Assembly (NCBI GenBank): GCA_023105745.1
Contig: JALGQZ010000015.1
Span: forward strand, 813,501-877,500
Direction: 5' to 3'
Source of the DNA: Austropuccinia psidii
Lineage: Eukaryota > Basidiomycota > Pucciniomycetes > Pucciniales > Sphaerophragmiaceae
Length of the DNA stretch: 64,000 nt
Under the pieces are notes generated by a model. That model had not been told where the DNA came from. It saw nothing but the letters and a program-made list of their open reading frames with translations, and made no database searches. The position numbers and the translations under genes are program-made. Positions 24,679-35,939 of this stretch are shown here, piece after piece; position 1 is the first letter of the stretch, and each line of letters opens with the position of its first letter.

Positions 24679-25612
24679 TGTTGTCAGCCTGTGACTCAAA
24701 ACCAGAGCACAAGCATGACAGCCAAAATACCATAAACCAATGGTATAGCCAAGATACCACCAAAACATGGAGCTGAGCCAAATTAGCTCAAAACGTATCA
24801 AAAGAAAGACGAAACTCACCTCTTTCTGAAAATATAAGTCCCATCACCATGGGACAAGAAATAACAAAGTTATTCCTGCTCAAAGTTATTGCTGAGCATA
24901 AACCTTAATTTTCACCTCTCATCTAAAATCAAGAAGGAGAGGCTTAACCCCATCAAATGGGTATTCAGAATGAAGCTCTAAGCCAGGGCTATCTAATGGT
25001 GCTAGCAAAACTGAGCTAGCACCAGTATTACTTGAGTTATGGTGAAATTCAGACCAAATAAGGGTGAACAAAACATTCACCTCTCATCTAACTTTTACAG
25101 TTTTAGTGTGAGATACTTAAAGTGGGGTCTTTTTGGAAAGAGCACAATCAGGGCTATCTGATGGTGCCATCCATTTCCTCATAGCTCAACTACAACAGAA
25201 GTTATTGGCCAAACAAGCATAATACAGCTTTTGCCCAGACCACGCCAATGTACAAAAATACTTGTACATGGGATAACTTTGTCATATTTAATGATAACCA
25301 TGTCAAGTTGGGTACTATTGTGTAGAGCTCATACAGAGCTATTCAATGAACCAATTCTGAGCTTGATATCTCAAAAACTGACAGAGTTATGACCATTTTA
25401 AGCTCAAAATCCCACCTGCTGTCATATACAGCCTTACCATGGGATAATATCCCATAACCATGAATATGAGGTGTCAAATAGACAAAGAAGCATGTTTTTA
25501 CTTCAATACCTCATATGTCAGTCAATACTGGGGTCCCATACAGTTTCTGTACAGCATTCTACGCGTCATACACGTCAGAATCAGGCTGTGAGGTCCCCAG
25601 ATGAACATTTTC

Positions 25613-25676
25613 ACCCTGTATTGGTGAAAACCGCCCAGATGTGGTTTCAAAACCACATCTGAGCCCAATACAGGGT
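25613..25676 (+). promoter_or_regulatory. Two-tier inverted repeat upstream of the element B promoter
   Basis: Outer arms ACCCTGTATTGG (25613-25624) and CCAATACAGGGT (25665-25676); inner arms CAGATGTGGTTT (25636-25647) and AAACCACATCTG (25650-25661). Both pairs are perfect, with a 2-nt inner loop. It lies about 100 bp before the TATA-like box and recurs in the 3' LTR. In B2 the inner arms survive with one wobble pair. Role unknown; regulator site or cruciform are possible. Confidence 0.6.
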
Positions 25677-25775
25677 ATACAGGTTGTTTGCAAACCACAA
25701 GCCTATCATAGAGAGTGAAAAATCATCACTTCCTCTACGTGGAAAGGTCTAGCAGCCTTTCCACCTCAATTTCAG

Positions 25776-25784
25776 GATAAAAGG
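25776..25784 (+). promoter_or_regulatory. TATA-like box of the element B LTR
   Basis: GATAAAAGG in a plausible position about 335 bp before the LTR end; B2 has GGATAAAATGG at the same place. The start site would be about 25-35 bp downstream. Inferred from sequence only. Confidence 0.5.
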
Positions 25785-26111
25785 AGGGCTTTTCACAGTC
25801 AAAAGCCTTTCCTCATGCTGCTCTTGAATAACCTACGTAGTAAACTGTCAAAAACAGTTTTACTCTTGGTTAATAATCAGGTATAATTATAAGTTTTAAC
25901 TATTGTAGTCTTTTATTATTGTAACCCAACAGATAAAACTGCACCCAGGGCTTTCAACAGCGCTCACCACCACTACAACCACTATAGTAAAGCCCTTTAA
26001 ATTTATTCTTAATAATCTCAAAACCTTCTTAAAGTATTTTTACCGTGTCACAAATATAGTTTGAGTTGTAAATAGCCTATATTACCACTCTTTCATCGTT
26101 TCATCCTGACA

Positions 26112-26130
26112 TTTGGGGGGCCTGGCCGTG
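26112..26130 (+). other. Primer-binding region of element B
   Basis: TTTGGGGGGCCTGGCCGTG directly after the LTR end. Nearly the same 18-19 bases occur at this place in D1, D2 and B2, and a variant occurs in A. The primer tRNA is not identified. Confidence 0.65.
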
Positions 26131-26158
26131 TTTTTTAACCTTTTTTGGACCTTACAAA

Positions 26159-26707
26159 GTAAGTCTTTTCTCTTTTTTATGACTTATTGATAAGTGTTTT
26201 ATCTTTTTTAGGCGTAATTTCTCTATTTAAATATATATTTTATATATATTTATCCTTTTTTATATATATACTCATATTATAAGAGTATTATTCACGTAGT
26301 TAATACCCACTGAAAATAACTATTTTTGGTGTGTTTTGTATATAAAAACACATAAGCCATCAATAAGTCCTGTATTCTTGACTGAATAAGGACACCTCTG
26401 ACTGCAAAACCATCAGTTGAGGCGTGGATTAAGTGTATTGTTAACTCAATAACACTTATACAAAGCCACTTGTACAGAATACACTTGAAAACCACAAGTG
26501 TATCTGTGGGATACTGGCACACAAACAGTGTGACAGGGTACCAAAAGCTGTAATTCTGACGTGGAACTGTTGATTCAATTACACTGTCATTATACAGGGC
26601 ACATTTTAGTAACATACAAGCCCAGAGGCCAACCTTAGACGTGAAAAACCAGCATTTTTAAGAAGTCTTAACTGACATAAGCCCTCCCTTTTCTGCCTTG
26701 ATTTCAG
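26159..26707 (+). other. Candidate intron 1 of element B ORF1
   Basis: 549 nt. Donor ACAAA then GTAAGT, acceptor preceded by a pyrimidine-rich stretch ending TTGATTTCAG. The upstream exon ends in A and the downstream exon starts with TG, so joining yields ATG GAA GAA. B2 has the matching donor (GTGAGG at 3090) and acceptor (ending at 2537). No ATG opens the ORF1 exon 1 frame otherwise. Confidence 0.65.
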
Positions 26708-27776
26708 TGGAAGAAAATTATATCCCACTTGAGACCCAGTCACAGGCCAACACACCAGTGACACCCTCAGAACCAGAGGGCAGCAAGGGCAAAGGAAAGA
26801 GGCACAGTGAAGGTCTCATCACAGCAAAGAAGTGGACACCAATAGCCACTCAGAGAAGTAGAAAAACACGAAACTCTGCATCCATACAAGGTAAACCAAC
26901 CTTAACCACTTGTACAGGAAAGATTACAATTATTAACCCAGTTGTAACTTCCAAAGGCAAACTGCCCAAGTCAGCAGACAATAAATTTGTACAAGGCACA
27001 GTCAAAGGTAAATAGCCTAAGAACATAAAGTTTTTGACTGCTTGCAAACACTGATATGTCCCCTGTATACCTCAGAGACCTTGGCTTCCAAAGGAACCAG
27101 CCAGAGGATAGAGGAGGATTTTCCAGAACCACAAGACCTGAAAGAGGACACCCTGGACACAATGGTGGATGGAAAAACAATGAGGGAGATAATATCAACC
27201 TTGCCATTCACACTCCAATTCAACAGAAGCCTCAAACCAGAGGACTGGAAGGATATGGATCAAGTTCTTCAGATCCACCAACTCCTCAAAGATTTATTTC
27301 AATGGAGCATGGACAACAAGAGGTTCAACCTAGCAACTCACTGGGCAGAACTGGGATCAAGTTGCCAGAAGATCTATCTCAAAGAGATAGACTTCAAAGA
27401 CCTTATGGTAATCACCAAGGGTTGGAATCCTACCAGGCAACACAGACTCCTGGAGGCAAGGGCACATAGGATAAGGGAGAATCAAGCCACTATCCTAGCT
27501 ATAGAAGAACAGTTAACCCAGACAGGGCCTACTCAGATTCCTTCAGGTTCACAAGGAGCAGGCCAAATCAGCTCTCCAGTGGCTTCACACCATTCAGGAA
27601 CCAGCAGATCAGTGGCCGAGAGTCACCATTCTTCACAATTCCAGGAAGTTTCCAGGAGAAGACAAGGAAACAAGGGCAAGAACAAAGCCTCCTTCAACCA
27701 GAGGAGGAAAGAGTCAGACCCCATGATCCAGAAGCTGTTAGATTTGGTAAAAGAAGTACACAAGAACCAGAAATAG
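26708..27776 (+). CDS. Element B ORF1, spliced protein overlapping Gag (333 aa, unknown function)
   Basis: Exon 1 is 26708-27007 and exon 2 is 27076-27776. With the A supplied by the upstream exon, the length is 1002 nt, 333 codons and a stop, with no interruption. The protein starts MEENYIPLETQ, has a basic Ser/Lys-rich part (EGSKGKGKRHSEG), then acidic and helical segments (LKPEDWKDMDQVLQIHQLL), the conserved GWNP at residues 216-219, LLEARAHRIREN, a Ser/Gln-rich linker and a helical end QKLLDLVKEVHKNQK. GWNP lies 114 codons after the junction versus 113 in family D. No domain recognised; it could be a nucleic-acid-binding or particle-associated protein, but that is a guess. Exon 2 overlaps Gag in the frame one base apart. 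Confidence 0.65.
27008..27075 (+). other. Candidate intron 2 of element B ORF1, contains the Gag start
   Basis: 68 nt. Donor AAAG then GTAAAT, acceptor TACCTCAG. B2 has the same length, donor and acceptor. Removing it joins the 26708 frame to the SETLASKGTSQR frame without a stop. The Gag-Pol ATG (27056-27058) lies 20 nt before the exon border and is lost on splicing. Confidence 0.7.
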
Positions 27777-30700
27777 TTGTAAACCACTCTAGAATCAGTA
27801 GTCCTAGTAATAGAAACATTACCCCCACTCAGAATGAAAATAACATTGTCACATCTGAGAGTAACATCAACAGTGATACACTGTGGTTACAAAATTCCCA
27901 ACATGCTGAAAAATCTGCAAAGCAGTTTTCAGAAATTAAAGCTAGCCAAGAGAGGATGAGACAAACTCAAGCCTCCTTGGAAGAAATAGTTAAAAATCTT
28001 CAAGAAGGATATGCTCAACTGAGCAAAGCCTCTGAAGAAACCAACAAAAGACTGAATATAGTCTTTGAAGAACAACACCACAGCACAAGGGACAGGGAGT
28101 GTCTGGATCAAGACATTAACAAATTGTTTAATGCCTATCATAGCTTGAAGCCCCAACCACAAGGCCAAGCTATGGAGAATCCATATCAACCAGATGACAT
28201 CAAACCAGATGCCATGTTTTTGAATAAGGCAAGATCGCCATCACAATACCAGGATGGAGATGGCATGTCTTATTCAGAGAAGGAAGCCTTGAAACAGCTT
28301 CCTGAGGCCTCAAACTGGCCCAAATTCTCTGGATCAGGAGAATATGATCATATGGAAATCATAGATTATATTTATGGACTCTTCATTGATGTACCAAGCA
28401 TACCAGACTACTGGATTACTGCTAGATTAAATACTGCATTTAAAGGTCATGCAAGTATATGGTACACAGAAATAAAAGAAATCCATGGCAGAAGAAACTG
28501 GCCATGGTGGAAGAGTCAAATCATCCAAAAGTACAGTAATGGAACTTGGATATGGCAAAAGACCATGTCATTTGAGAATGACAAATACTCTGTGGACAAA
28601 GATCCATATGAGTGGTGTCTTAGACAGTCTAAAAGACTTAAAGCCATTTATCCTCAAATGAACATCCAAATTAGGAATCACAAACTTCTGACACAACTGC
28701 CAGGAGAACTAGAGCATGCAGTAAAATGCAGATGCAACCAAAATTGCACTCTAGATGACATAGCCAACACCTTACAAGATATAAGGAAGAGGACAAATAT
28801 AGGGAAATTCACCCCATATAAGAGCAGTGGTTTCAAAGAGAAGCAACCTTTCAGGGTAGAGTTTAAAGACAAACCCAGAGAGAGAGTGGCAGAAGTGGCA
28901 AAGAAAAGGAATTCTTGTCACAATTGTGGTTCAACAGACCACTATACCAACAACTGTCCAAAAGCAAAGAAAAAAGTCTATGCTATAGAAAAAGTCCCTG
29001 AAGAAGAACCTCCAACAGAGGATTCTGAATCAGACTCTATGGGAGATGCCATCAGAGAACCATCTGATGATGATCAAGACCCAAGAGAGGAATTTCTAGT
29101 GGAATACCAAGAGGAAACCCCATTGGAAATCCAGGATATACAGTTGGAAGCAGGCATGCCACAGGACACTGCCAACAGGAACTTGTGCAAACACACACAA
29201 TATGCACAAACATTCCTTGTTACACCAACCAAAGGAATGGAATATATACATGGAACAGCCACAAAAATGACTGTATGTATTGACAATGCTCAGGACCCAC
29301 TGATCATTGCCAGTGGAGCACATTGCTCCATAGTGGCCAGAAATTATCTGGATAACCACTTCCCAAACTGGGAAAAGCAGCTCTTGCCCACTAAAGCAAG
29401 GAACTTCAAAAGTGCATCAGGGAAGATGACTTCCATTGGGACAATTATCAAAGAGATAACTATACCCCACAGGAAGGGTAATATCAGACTCAACCCAGAG
29501 TTTGTAGCGCTTGAAGATGCCCACATCCAAGGGTTTTTACTGGGAACAGATTACCAGAGGATGTATGGCATAGATATTTACAACAGCAAAAACAGGCACA
29601 TTACCATTGGTACCAACAAGGAAAAGAAATTTTCACTTGATATATACCACATATCTTCACAGGATCCACTAGAAGAACTCTTGAAGGAATTCAAGGAGGG
29701 ACAGTTTAGCACTACCCTCACCAGTAAACAAAAACTAAGTTTACTGAAGATGCTGAGGAAGAACAGACCAGCATTTGCCATTGGTGAAGAGCTACTAGGC
29801 AAGATTAAAGGCCATGATATAGAACTATATCTGGATGTGCAAAGACCTTATCCACCCATGCTGAGGAGACCTCCTTATCCAGCAAGTCTGGAAACCAGGA
29901 AAGAAATTGAAAAACACATCAATGAACTCCTGGACATGGATGTCATCAGGAAGATTGGACATAATGAAATAGTGGAAATCACCACTCCTGTCCTGATCAC
30001 CTGGCATGATGGCAAGTCTAGATTGTGTGGAGACTTCAGAGCCCTGAATAACTACACAAAAGCAGACAGGTACCCTATACCAAGGATACCTCATGCCTTG
30101 GATAAGCTGGCCAAAGCCAAATACATAACAAAGATGGATTGTATGAAAGGCTTCCACCAAAATGGAGTTAAACCAAACTTCATGAAGTTGCTCAGAATAA
30201 TATGCCATATGGGCATATATGAGTACACCAGGATGCCATTTGGCATCAAGAATGCACCAGCCACTTCCAAAGGATGATGGACACCATATTTCAAGAAGAA
30301 ATAATAGAAGGCTGGATGGTAGTATATATTGATGATATCATTATGTACTCAGAGACATGGGAAGACCATGTACAATACATAGACAGAGTGCTAAGTAAAT
30401 GTACACCCATCAATCTAGAAATTTCACTTAAAAAGTGTAATTTTGGCCAACAAGAGCTACTAGCTCTAGGACACAAAGTCTCAGGCCTTAGTCTGGCAAT
30501 TGACCAGAACAAAGTAGCAGCAGTACTGCAAAAGCCAGTACCAAAGAACATCAAAGAGATGCAATCTTTCCTTGGATTTGCTAGCTACTATAGAAACCAC
30601 ATCAAAAGCTTTGCCCACATAACTAGTAGTTTATACAAGTTATGCTCAAAGTATGTAGTTTTTGAAATAACCAAGGAAAGGAGGGATGCATATGAGAGGA

Positions 30701-32910
30701 TCAAATATGAACTCACAAATGCACCTGTGCTCATCTTGCCTGACTTTGAACTACCATTCAAGTTATATATAGATGCAGCATGCAGCCAAGGCTTGGGAGA
30801 AGCCCTTCACCAAAGACAAATTGTGGATGGTGAACCAAGAGAAGGTGTAATATGTTACATCTCCAGGAAGCTGAAAGATTCAGAAACCAGGTATGGGGCC
30901 ACCCAGACAGAATGTCTATGTCTAGTCTGGGCTCTAGAAAAACTCCATTATTATTTGGAGGGTGCAGTCTTTGAAGTCTACACAGACTGCAAAGCCTTGA
31001 AGTCTTTACTAAACATGAAGACTCCTAATAGACACATGCTGAGATGGCAAATAGCGATCCAGGAGTATAGAGGGAACATGACCAACATATACAAGGAAGG
31101 TAAAAGCCATACCAATGCAGATGGCCTTAGCAGATGGCCACTGGACAATGTCAAAAGCAATCCAGCTTATGACCCTGAAGTTGCTGCAAAAATTCCTATC
31201 CATTTTATGGAAATAAATAGGAAGAAGAACTTCAGATTCTCTGAATGGGCACCAGGGAGTGGTACCCTTGACAGTGGAAACACTGATTCAGAAGGGACAG
31301 AAACCCCCATACTGGGAATAAGTTCCTCAGAACTGCACAATGAATTTTTCAATGCAGTACTGAAATCTCATTCTAAACACAAACAGTGTAGCATACTACT
31401 CCAACTCCTTCAACAAAAATACAGGAGCCCAGAACTGGAAACCCAGCTGGAGGAACACTGGTTGAGGGCCTATAAGGACAATAAATTTTTCCTTATAGAT
31501 GGCCTGATTTATCACAGAGAAAAGCACACCAGTGCACTCACAGTGATAGACAGAGACCACATCTCTTTAATCCTGCAGGAATGCCATGACTGCCCCTATA
31601 TGGGACACATGAGTGAGGACAGGACTAAAGGGAGGGTAGCAAGCACAGCTTGGTGGCCCAAGTGGGAGCAAGAGTTGAGTGAATACATCAACACTTGTGA
31701 AAGATGCCAAAAGGCAAATAGAAAACATGGGAAGAAATATGGGTTGCTTCAACATATAGAAGAACCCAAACACCCATGGGAAACCATCAACATGGACTGG
31801 GTCACAGGACTTGTCCCAGGAGGCAAAGAAAACTACAATGCCTGCTTAATCATAGTTGATAGGTTCAGCAAGAGCATGAGATGTCTACCATGCCATAAAG
31901 AGGACACAGCCATGGACACTGCTCTGTTATTTTGGAATAACATCATATCCACCTGTGGAGTCCCTAAGATCATAATCAGTGACAGGGACCCAAAATTCAA
32001 GTCTGAATTTTGGACCAATTTATATGACATGCTTGGCACCAAGCTTGCTTTTTCCACAGCTTACCATCCACAAACAGATGGCCTAGCTGAGAGGATGATC
32101 CAAACAATGGAGGACATCCTCAGGAGGTTCTGTGCCTATGGCATGGAATACAAGGACCATGAGGGATACACCCATGATTGGGTCACCCTCTTAGCAGCAG
32201 TCCAACTGGCTTATAATACAAGCCAGCACTCTACCACAGGAAAAACACCTGCACTGGTAGAGAAAGGGTGGAATCCCCTGTTACCTGTGGATCACTTGCA
32301 GAGAAATCTTCTGACCATCCACCCCACAGCCAAAGACTTCCATGATATGTGGAAGAAAGCCTGTGATACTGCTGCCAAATGCATAGCTGAGGCCAAAGAG
32401 TATAACAAGCAAAGGTGGGACAAATCACATATGGAACCTGACTTCAAGGAAGGGGACCAGGTGTTAGTGTCTACACTGAACTTTAACAATCTCAAAGGAC
32501 CCAAGAAAATGAGAGACTCATTTGTAGGGCCCTTCACTATCATTAAGTTGATAGGGAAGAATGCAGTAGAGGTCAAGCTCACTCAGGAGTTTTCTAGGAA
32601 ACACCCAGTCTTTCCAGTGAGCCTGGTCAAACCATACTTCCAAACAGGGGAGGATAAATTGCCCTCCAGGAAGAAAAACATCACTCCACCAGAAATAGTG
32701 GAAGTAGAAGACTCTCCTGGACCTGTGAGTAAAATCATCAGGGCCAGAAAAATCAGACTTAATGGGAAGGATCAGAGACAATATCTAGTCAGATTCAAGA
32801 ACCAGACAGCTGACAAAGACAAATGGTTGGCAGAGGATGCCATACCAGATGGGAACCTTCATCTAAGGAGATTCAGAGCCTCTAGGAGGACTGAACAGTC
32901 TCATCAATGA
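27056..32910 (+). pseudogene. Element B Gag-Pol, one stop and one frameshift
   Basis: The ATG at 27056 opens MSPVYLRDLGFQRNQ. Only a TAG at 27467-27469 interrupts the frame before 30277; B2 has CAG there. Gag shows SGSGEYDHMEI and zinc knuckle CHNCGSTDHYTNNC. The protease core reads IIASGAHCS: the codon expected to be Asp is GCC (29309-29311). RT continues to FGIKNAPA, where a one-base loss near 30262 shifts to 30274-32910. There lie YIDD (30325-30336), RNase [17 protein letters not shown] zinc region ending CERCQKA, integrase Asp (31795), Asp (31981) and Glu (32089), spaced D,D(35)E, and a chromodomain-like tail ([10 protein letters not shown]). The polyprotein would process and integrate the element copy. 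This copy is defective. Confidence 0.92.
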
Positions 32911-32923
32911 TGAGCCTTTTTTT

Positions 32924-32935
32924 AGAGGGAGGGTA
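32924..32935 (+). other. Polypurine tract of element B
   Basis: AGAGGGAGGGTA immediately before the 3' LTR, 14 bases after the Gag-Pol stop. Position and composition fit the plus-strand primer. Confidence 0.7.
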
Positions 32936-34381
32936 TGTCAGCCTGTGACTCAAAACCAGAGCACAAGCATGACAGCCAAAATACCAGAAACCAATGGTAT
33001 AGCCAAGATACCACCAAAACATGGAGCTGAGCCAAATTAGCTCAAAAGGTATCAAAAGAAAGAGGAAACTCACCTCATCCTGAAAATATAAGTCCCATCA
33101 CCATAGGACAAGAAATAACAAAGTTATTCCTGCTCAAAGTTATTCCTGCTCAAAGTTATTGCTGAGCATAAACCTTAATTTTCACCTCTCATCTAAAATC
33201 TAGAAGGAGAGGCTTAACCCCATCAAATGGGTATTCAGAATGAAGCTCTAAGCCAGGGCTATCTAATTGTGCTAGCCAAACTGAGCTAGCACCAGTATTA
33301 CTTGAGTTATGGTCAAATTCAGACCAAATAAGGGTGAACAAAACATTCACCTCTCATCTAACTTTTACAGTTTTAGTGTGAGATACTTAAAGTGGGGTCT
33401 TTTTGGAAAGAGCACAATCAGGGCTATCTGATGGTGCCATCCATTTCCTCATAGCTCAACTACAACAGAAGTTATTGGCCAAACAAGCATAATACAGCTT
33501 TTGCCCAGACCACGCCAATGTACAAAAATACTTGTACATGGGATAACTTTGTCATATTTAATGATAACCATGTCAAGTTGGGTACTATTGTGTAGAGCTC
33601 ATACAGAGCTATTCAATGAACCAATCCTGAGCTTGATATCTCAAAAACTGACAGAGTTATGACCATTTTAAGGTCAAAATCCCACCTGCTGTCATATACA
33701 GCCTTACCATGGGATAATATCCCATACCCATGAATATGAGGTGTCAAATAGACAAAGAAGCATGTTTTTACTTCAATACCTCATATGTCAGTCAATACTG
33801 GGGTCCCATACAGTTTCTGTACAGCATTCTACGCGTCATACACGTCAGAATCAGGCTGTGAGGTCCCCAGATGAACATTTTCACCCTGTATTGGTGAAAA
33901 CCGCCCAGATGTGGTTTCAAAACCACATCTGAGCCCAATACAGGGTATACAGGTTGTTTGCAAACCACAAGCCTGTCATAGAGAGTGAAAAATCTTCACT
34001 TCCTCTATGTGGAAAGGTCTAGCAGCCTTTCCACCTCAATTTCAGGATAAAAGGAGGGCTTTTCACAGCCAAAAGCCTTTCCTCATCCTTCTCTTGAATA
34101 ACCTACGTAGTAAACTGTCAAAAACAGTTTTACTCTTGGTTAATAATCAGGTATAATTATAAGTTTTAATTATTGTAGTCTTTTATTATTGTAACCCAAC
34201 AGATAAAACTGCACCCAGGGCTTTCAACAGCGCTCACCACCACTATAACCACTATAGTAAAGCCCTTTAAATTTATTCTTAATCATCTCAAAACCTTCTT
34301 AAAGTATTTTTACCGTGTCACAAACATAGTTTGAGTTGTAAATAGCCTATATTACCACTCTTTCATAGTTTCATCCTGACA
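32936..34381 (+). repeat. Element B 3' LTR
   Basis: 1446 bp; longer than the 5' LTR by a 16-bp tandem duplication (the AGTTATTCCTGCTCAA unit, near 33121-33155). Otherwise collinear, about 98% identical by eye. Confidence 0.95.
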
Positions 34382-35939
34382 TGTGTAAGGTGTGACTATG
34401 AAAAAATAAGTGAATATTACCAATATTTCACCTATTGAACTATGAATGTACTTATGAAACTGAATAATAAAATACAAAATGATTATAATAATAAAGGAGT
34501 ATTATAATTTTGGTGTAAAATCCTTACATTATTAAATAAATAAAATAATATAAGAAGGAGAAATATTGTAAGATGTGACTATGAAACTGATGATAATATT
34601 ACTATAAATCAAAAGTACTATGTCTGTTCTTATGAAATGTAATAATAAAATATGATTATAACCACAATTAAATAATTAAGAATTATTTCTTTCACATGTT
34701 AAACACTACTAGTGATTTTAACAGTGAGCAAGTAATTTTCTACAAGAAGATTTTAATGATAAAAACTTCTTTTATTAAAATAATAAAATTATTTTAATAT
34801 ATAGTTATCTTTTGCAAGAATAATTATAATGGTCATTCTTGAAGAGAACTAATTTCAGAGAAAAACTTCAAGAATTAAAGATAAATTACTCACTAATATT
34901 CTAAAGAACTTATTGAAAGATAAAGTAAAGAGATTTAACATAGAATTGTGGATTTAAGGGATCAAAATGTATTTATAACAGTATTACAACAATATATAGT
35001 TGTATTCTATGATTTCACGTCTTTATGATTGATTTTGAAAGATTTAAAACACTTAAGAATAGCTTTACTAGTACTCCTTGTTGGTAATAATGGTTTAAAT
35101 GAATAATAAGATGATGATGTTGAAAAAACAGCAAGAAGAGGCCTCTTTTAAGTCAACAAAAGCTCACAGGGGCGTGCCATGGAGCAAACTGAAAAACCAG
35201 TGAGTGAGAAAACAATAAACCTTTTTGTATTATTGATTGCATCATCTGCTTCCACGTAAGATTATCATAATTACTTAATTGATGCTTTTACGTGACTACC
35301 AACCCAATATGGTTAAGAAGTAAAGGAGTAACATCTGTAAATCTCCTTTTATTCCAAAATAATCATTGATTTCTCAAAGTTATCAATGCTATTGCCAATT
35401 TAATCACAGGTTGTAATTACTGTGAATTTTTGAAGATTCAGTGTTTCACGTAGAATTGTCAAAAATGGACTGTAAGTAAAGCTTTTAATTTTACTAGTAA
35501 AACTGTAATTCTTTTTGGTTGTACCATAGATATTACAGTTCTCCATTAGTCCTGAAAGCTTCAGAAAGATTCATTAAGAATTGTATTTTTAATGAATTTT
35601 TGAAGTTTTTATCTCATTTCTACGTAGAATTGCAAATATCAGTGTTTCACTGGTTTCTATGAGGTAAATCAATGGATACAAGTCCAAAAAGGGTTTTGAT
35701 TAATCTTTTGGGGTTTATTCATGGAATGTCATTAAGAATTGACATGGTTACAGGAGTCTAAATAGGTCTTTACCTCCTTGGCATGTCAAAATAGCAGGAT
35801 ATTTGCTATTTTCTTAAGTTTTACGGTAGTTGTAACATGGTAACCAAGTTTCCAAAAGGTTTTAGTTTACCAATTAGGCCAAGATCAGCCATGTATCCAA
35901 GCTTTAGAGCTGTCCACGCCTCTGATGCCTCAGAAATTG

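Larger units (their letters stand above)
24682..26111 (+). repeat. Element B 5' LTR
   Basis: 1430 bp bounded by TGTCAG and CTGACA. Contains a TATA-like box at 25776-25784 and a two-tier hairpin at 25613-25676. The 63-aa ORF at 25471-25662 is identical in the 3' LTR simply because the LTRs are near-identical. Confidence 0.95.
24682..34381 (+). mobile_element. Ty3/gypsy chromovirus element B (structurally complete)
   Basis: 9.7 kb with target duplication TGTGT (24677-24681 and 34382-34386). LTRs 24682-26111 and 32936-34381 differ at roughly two dozen positions by eye plus one 16-bp tandem duplication (near 33128-33155), so they are about 98% identical. Internal order: primer-binding region 26112-26130, spliced ORF1 26708-27776, Gag-Pol 27056-32910, polypurine tract 32924-32935. 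Gag-Pol has one stop and one frameshift and lacks a protease aspartate, so this copy cannot move on its own. ORF1 is intact. Confidence 0.95.

Noticed and set aside
25471..25662. 63-aa ORF identical in both LTRs of B (also 33741-33932)
   Set aside because: LTR copies of one element start identical; not open in B2, so no sign of coding.
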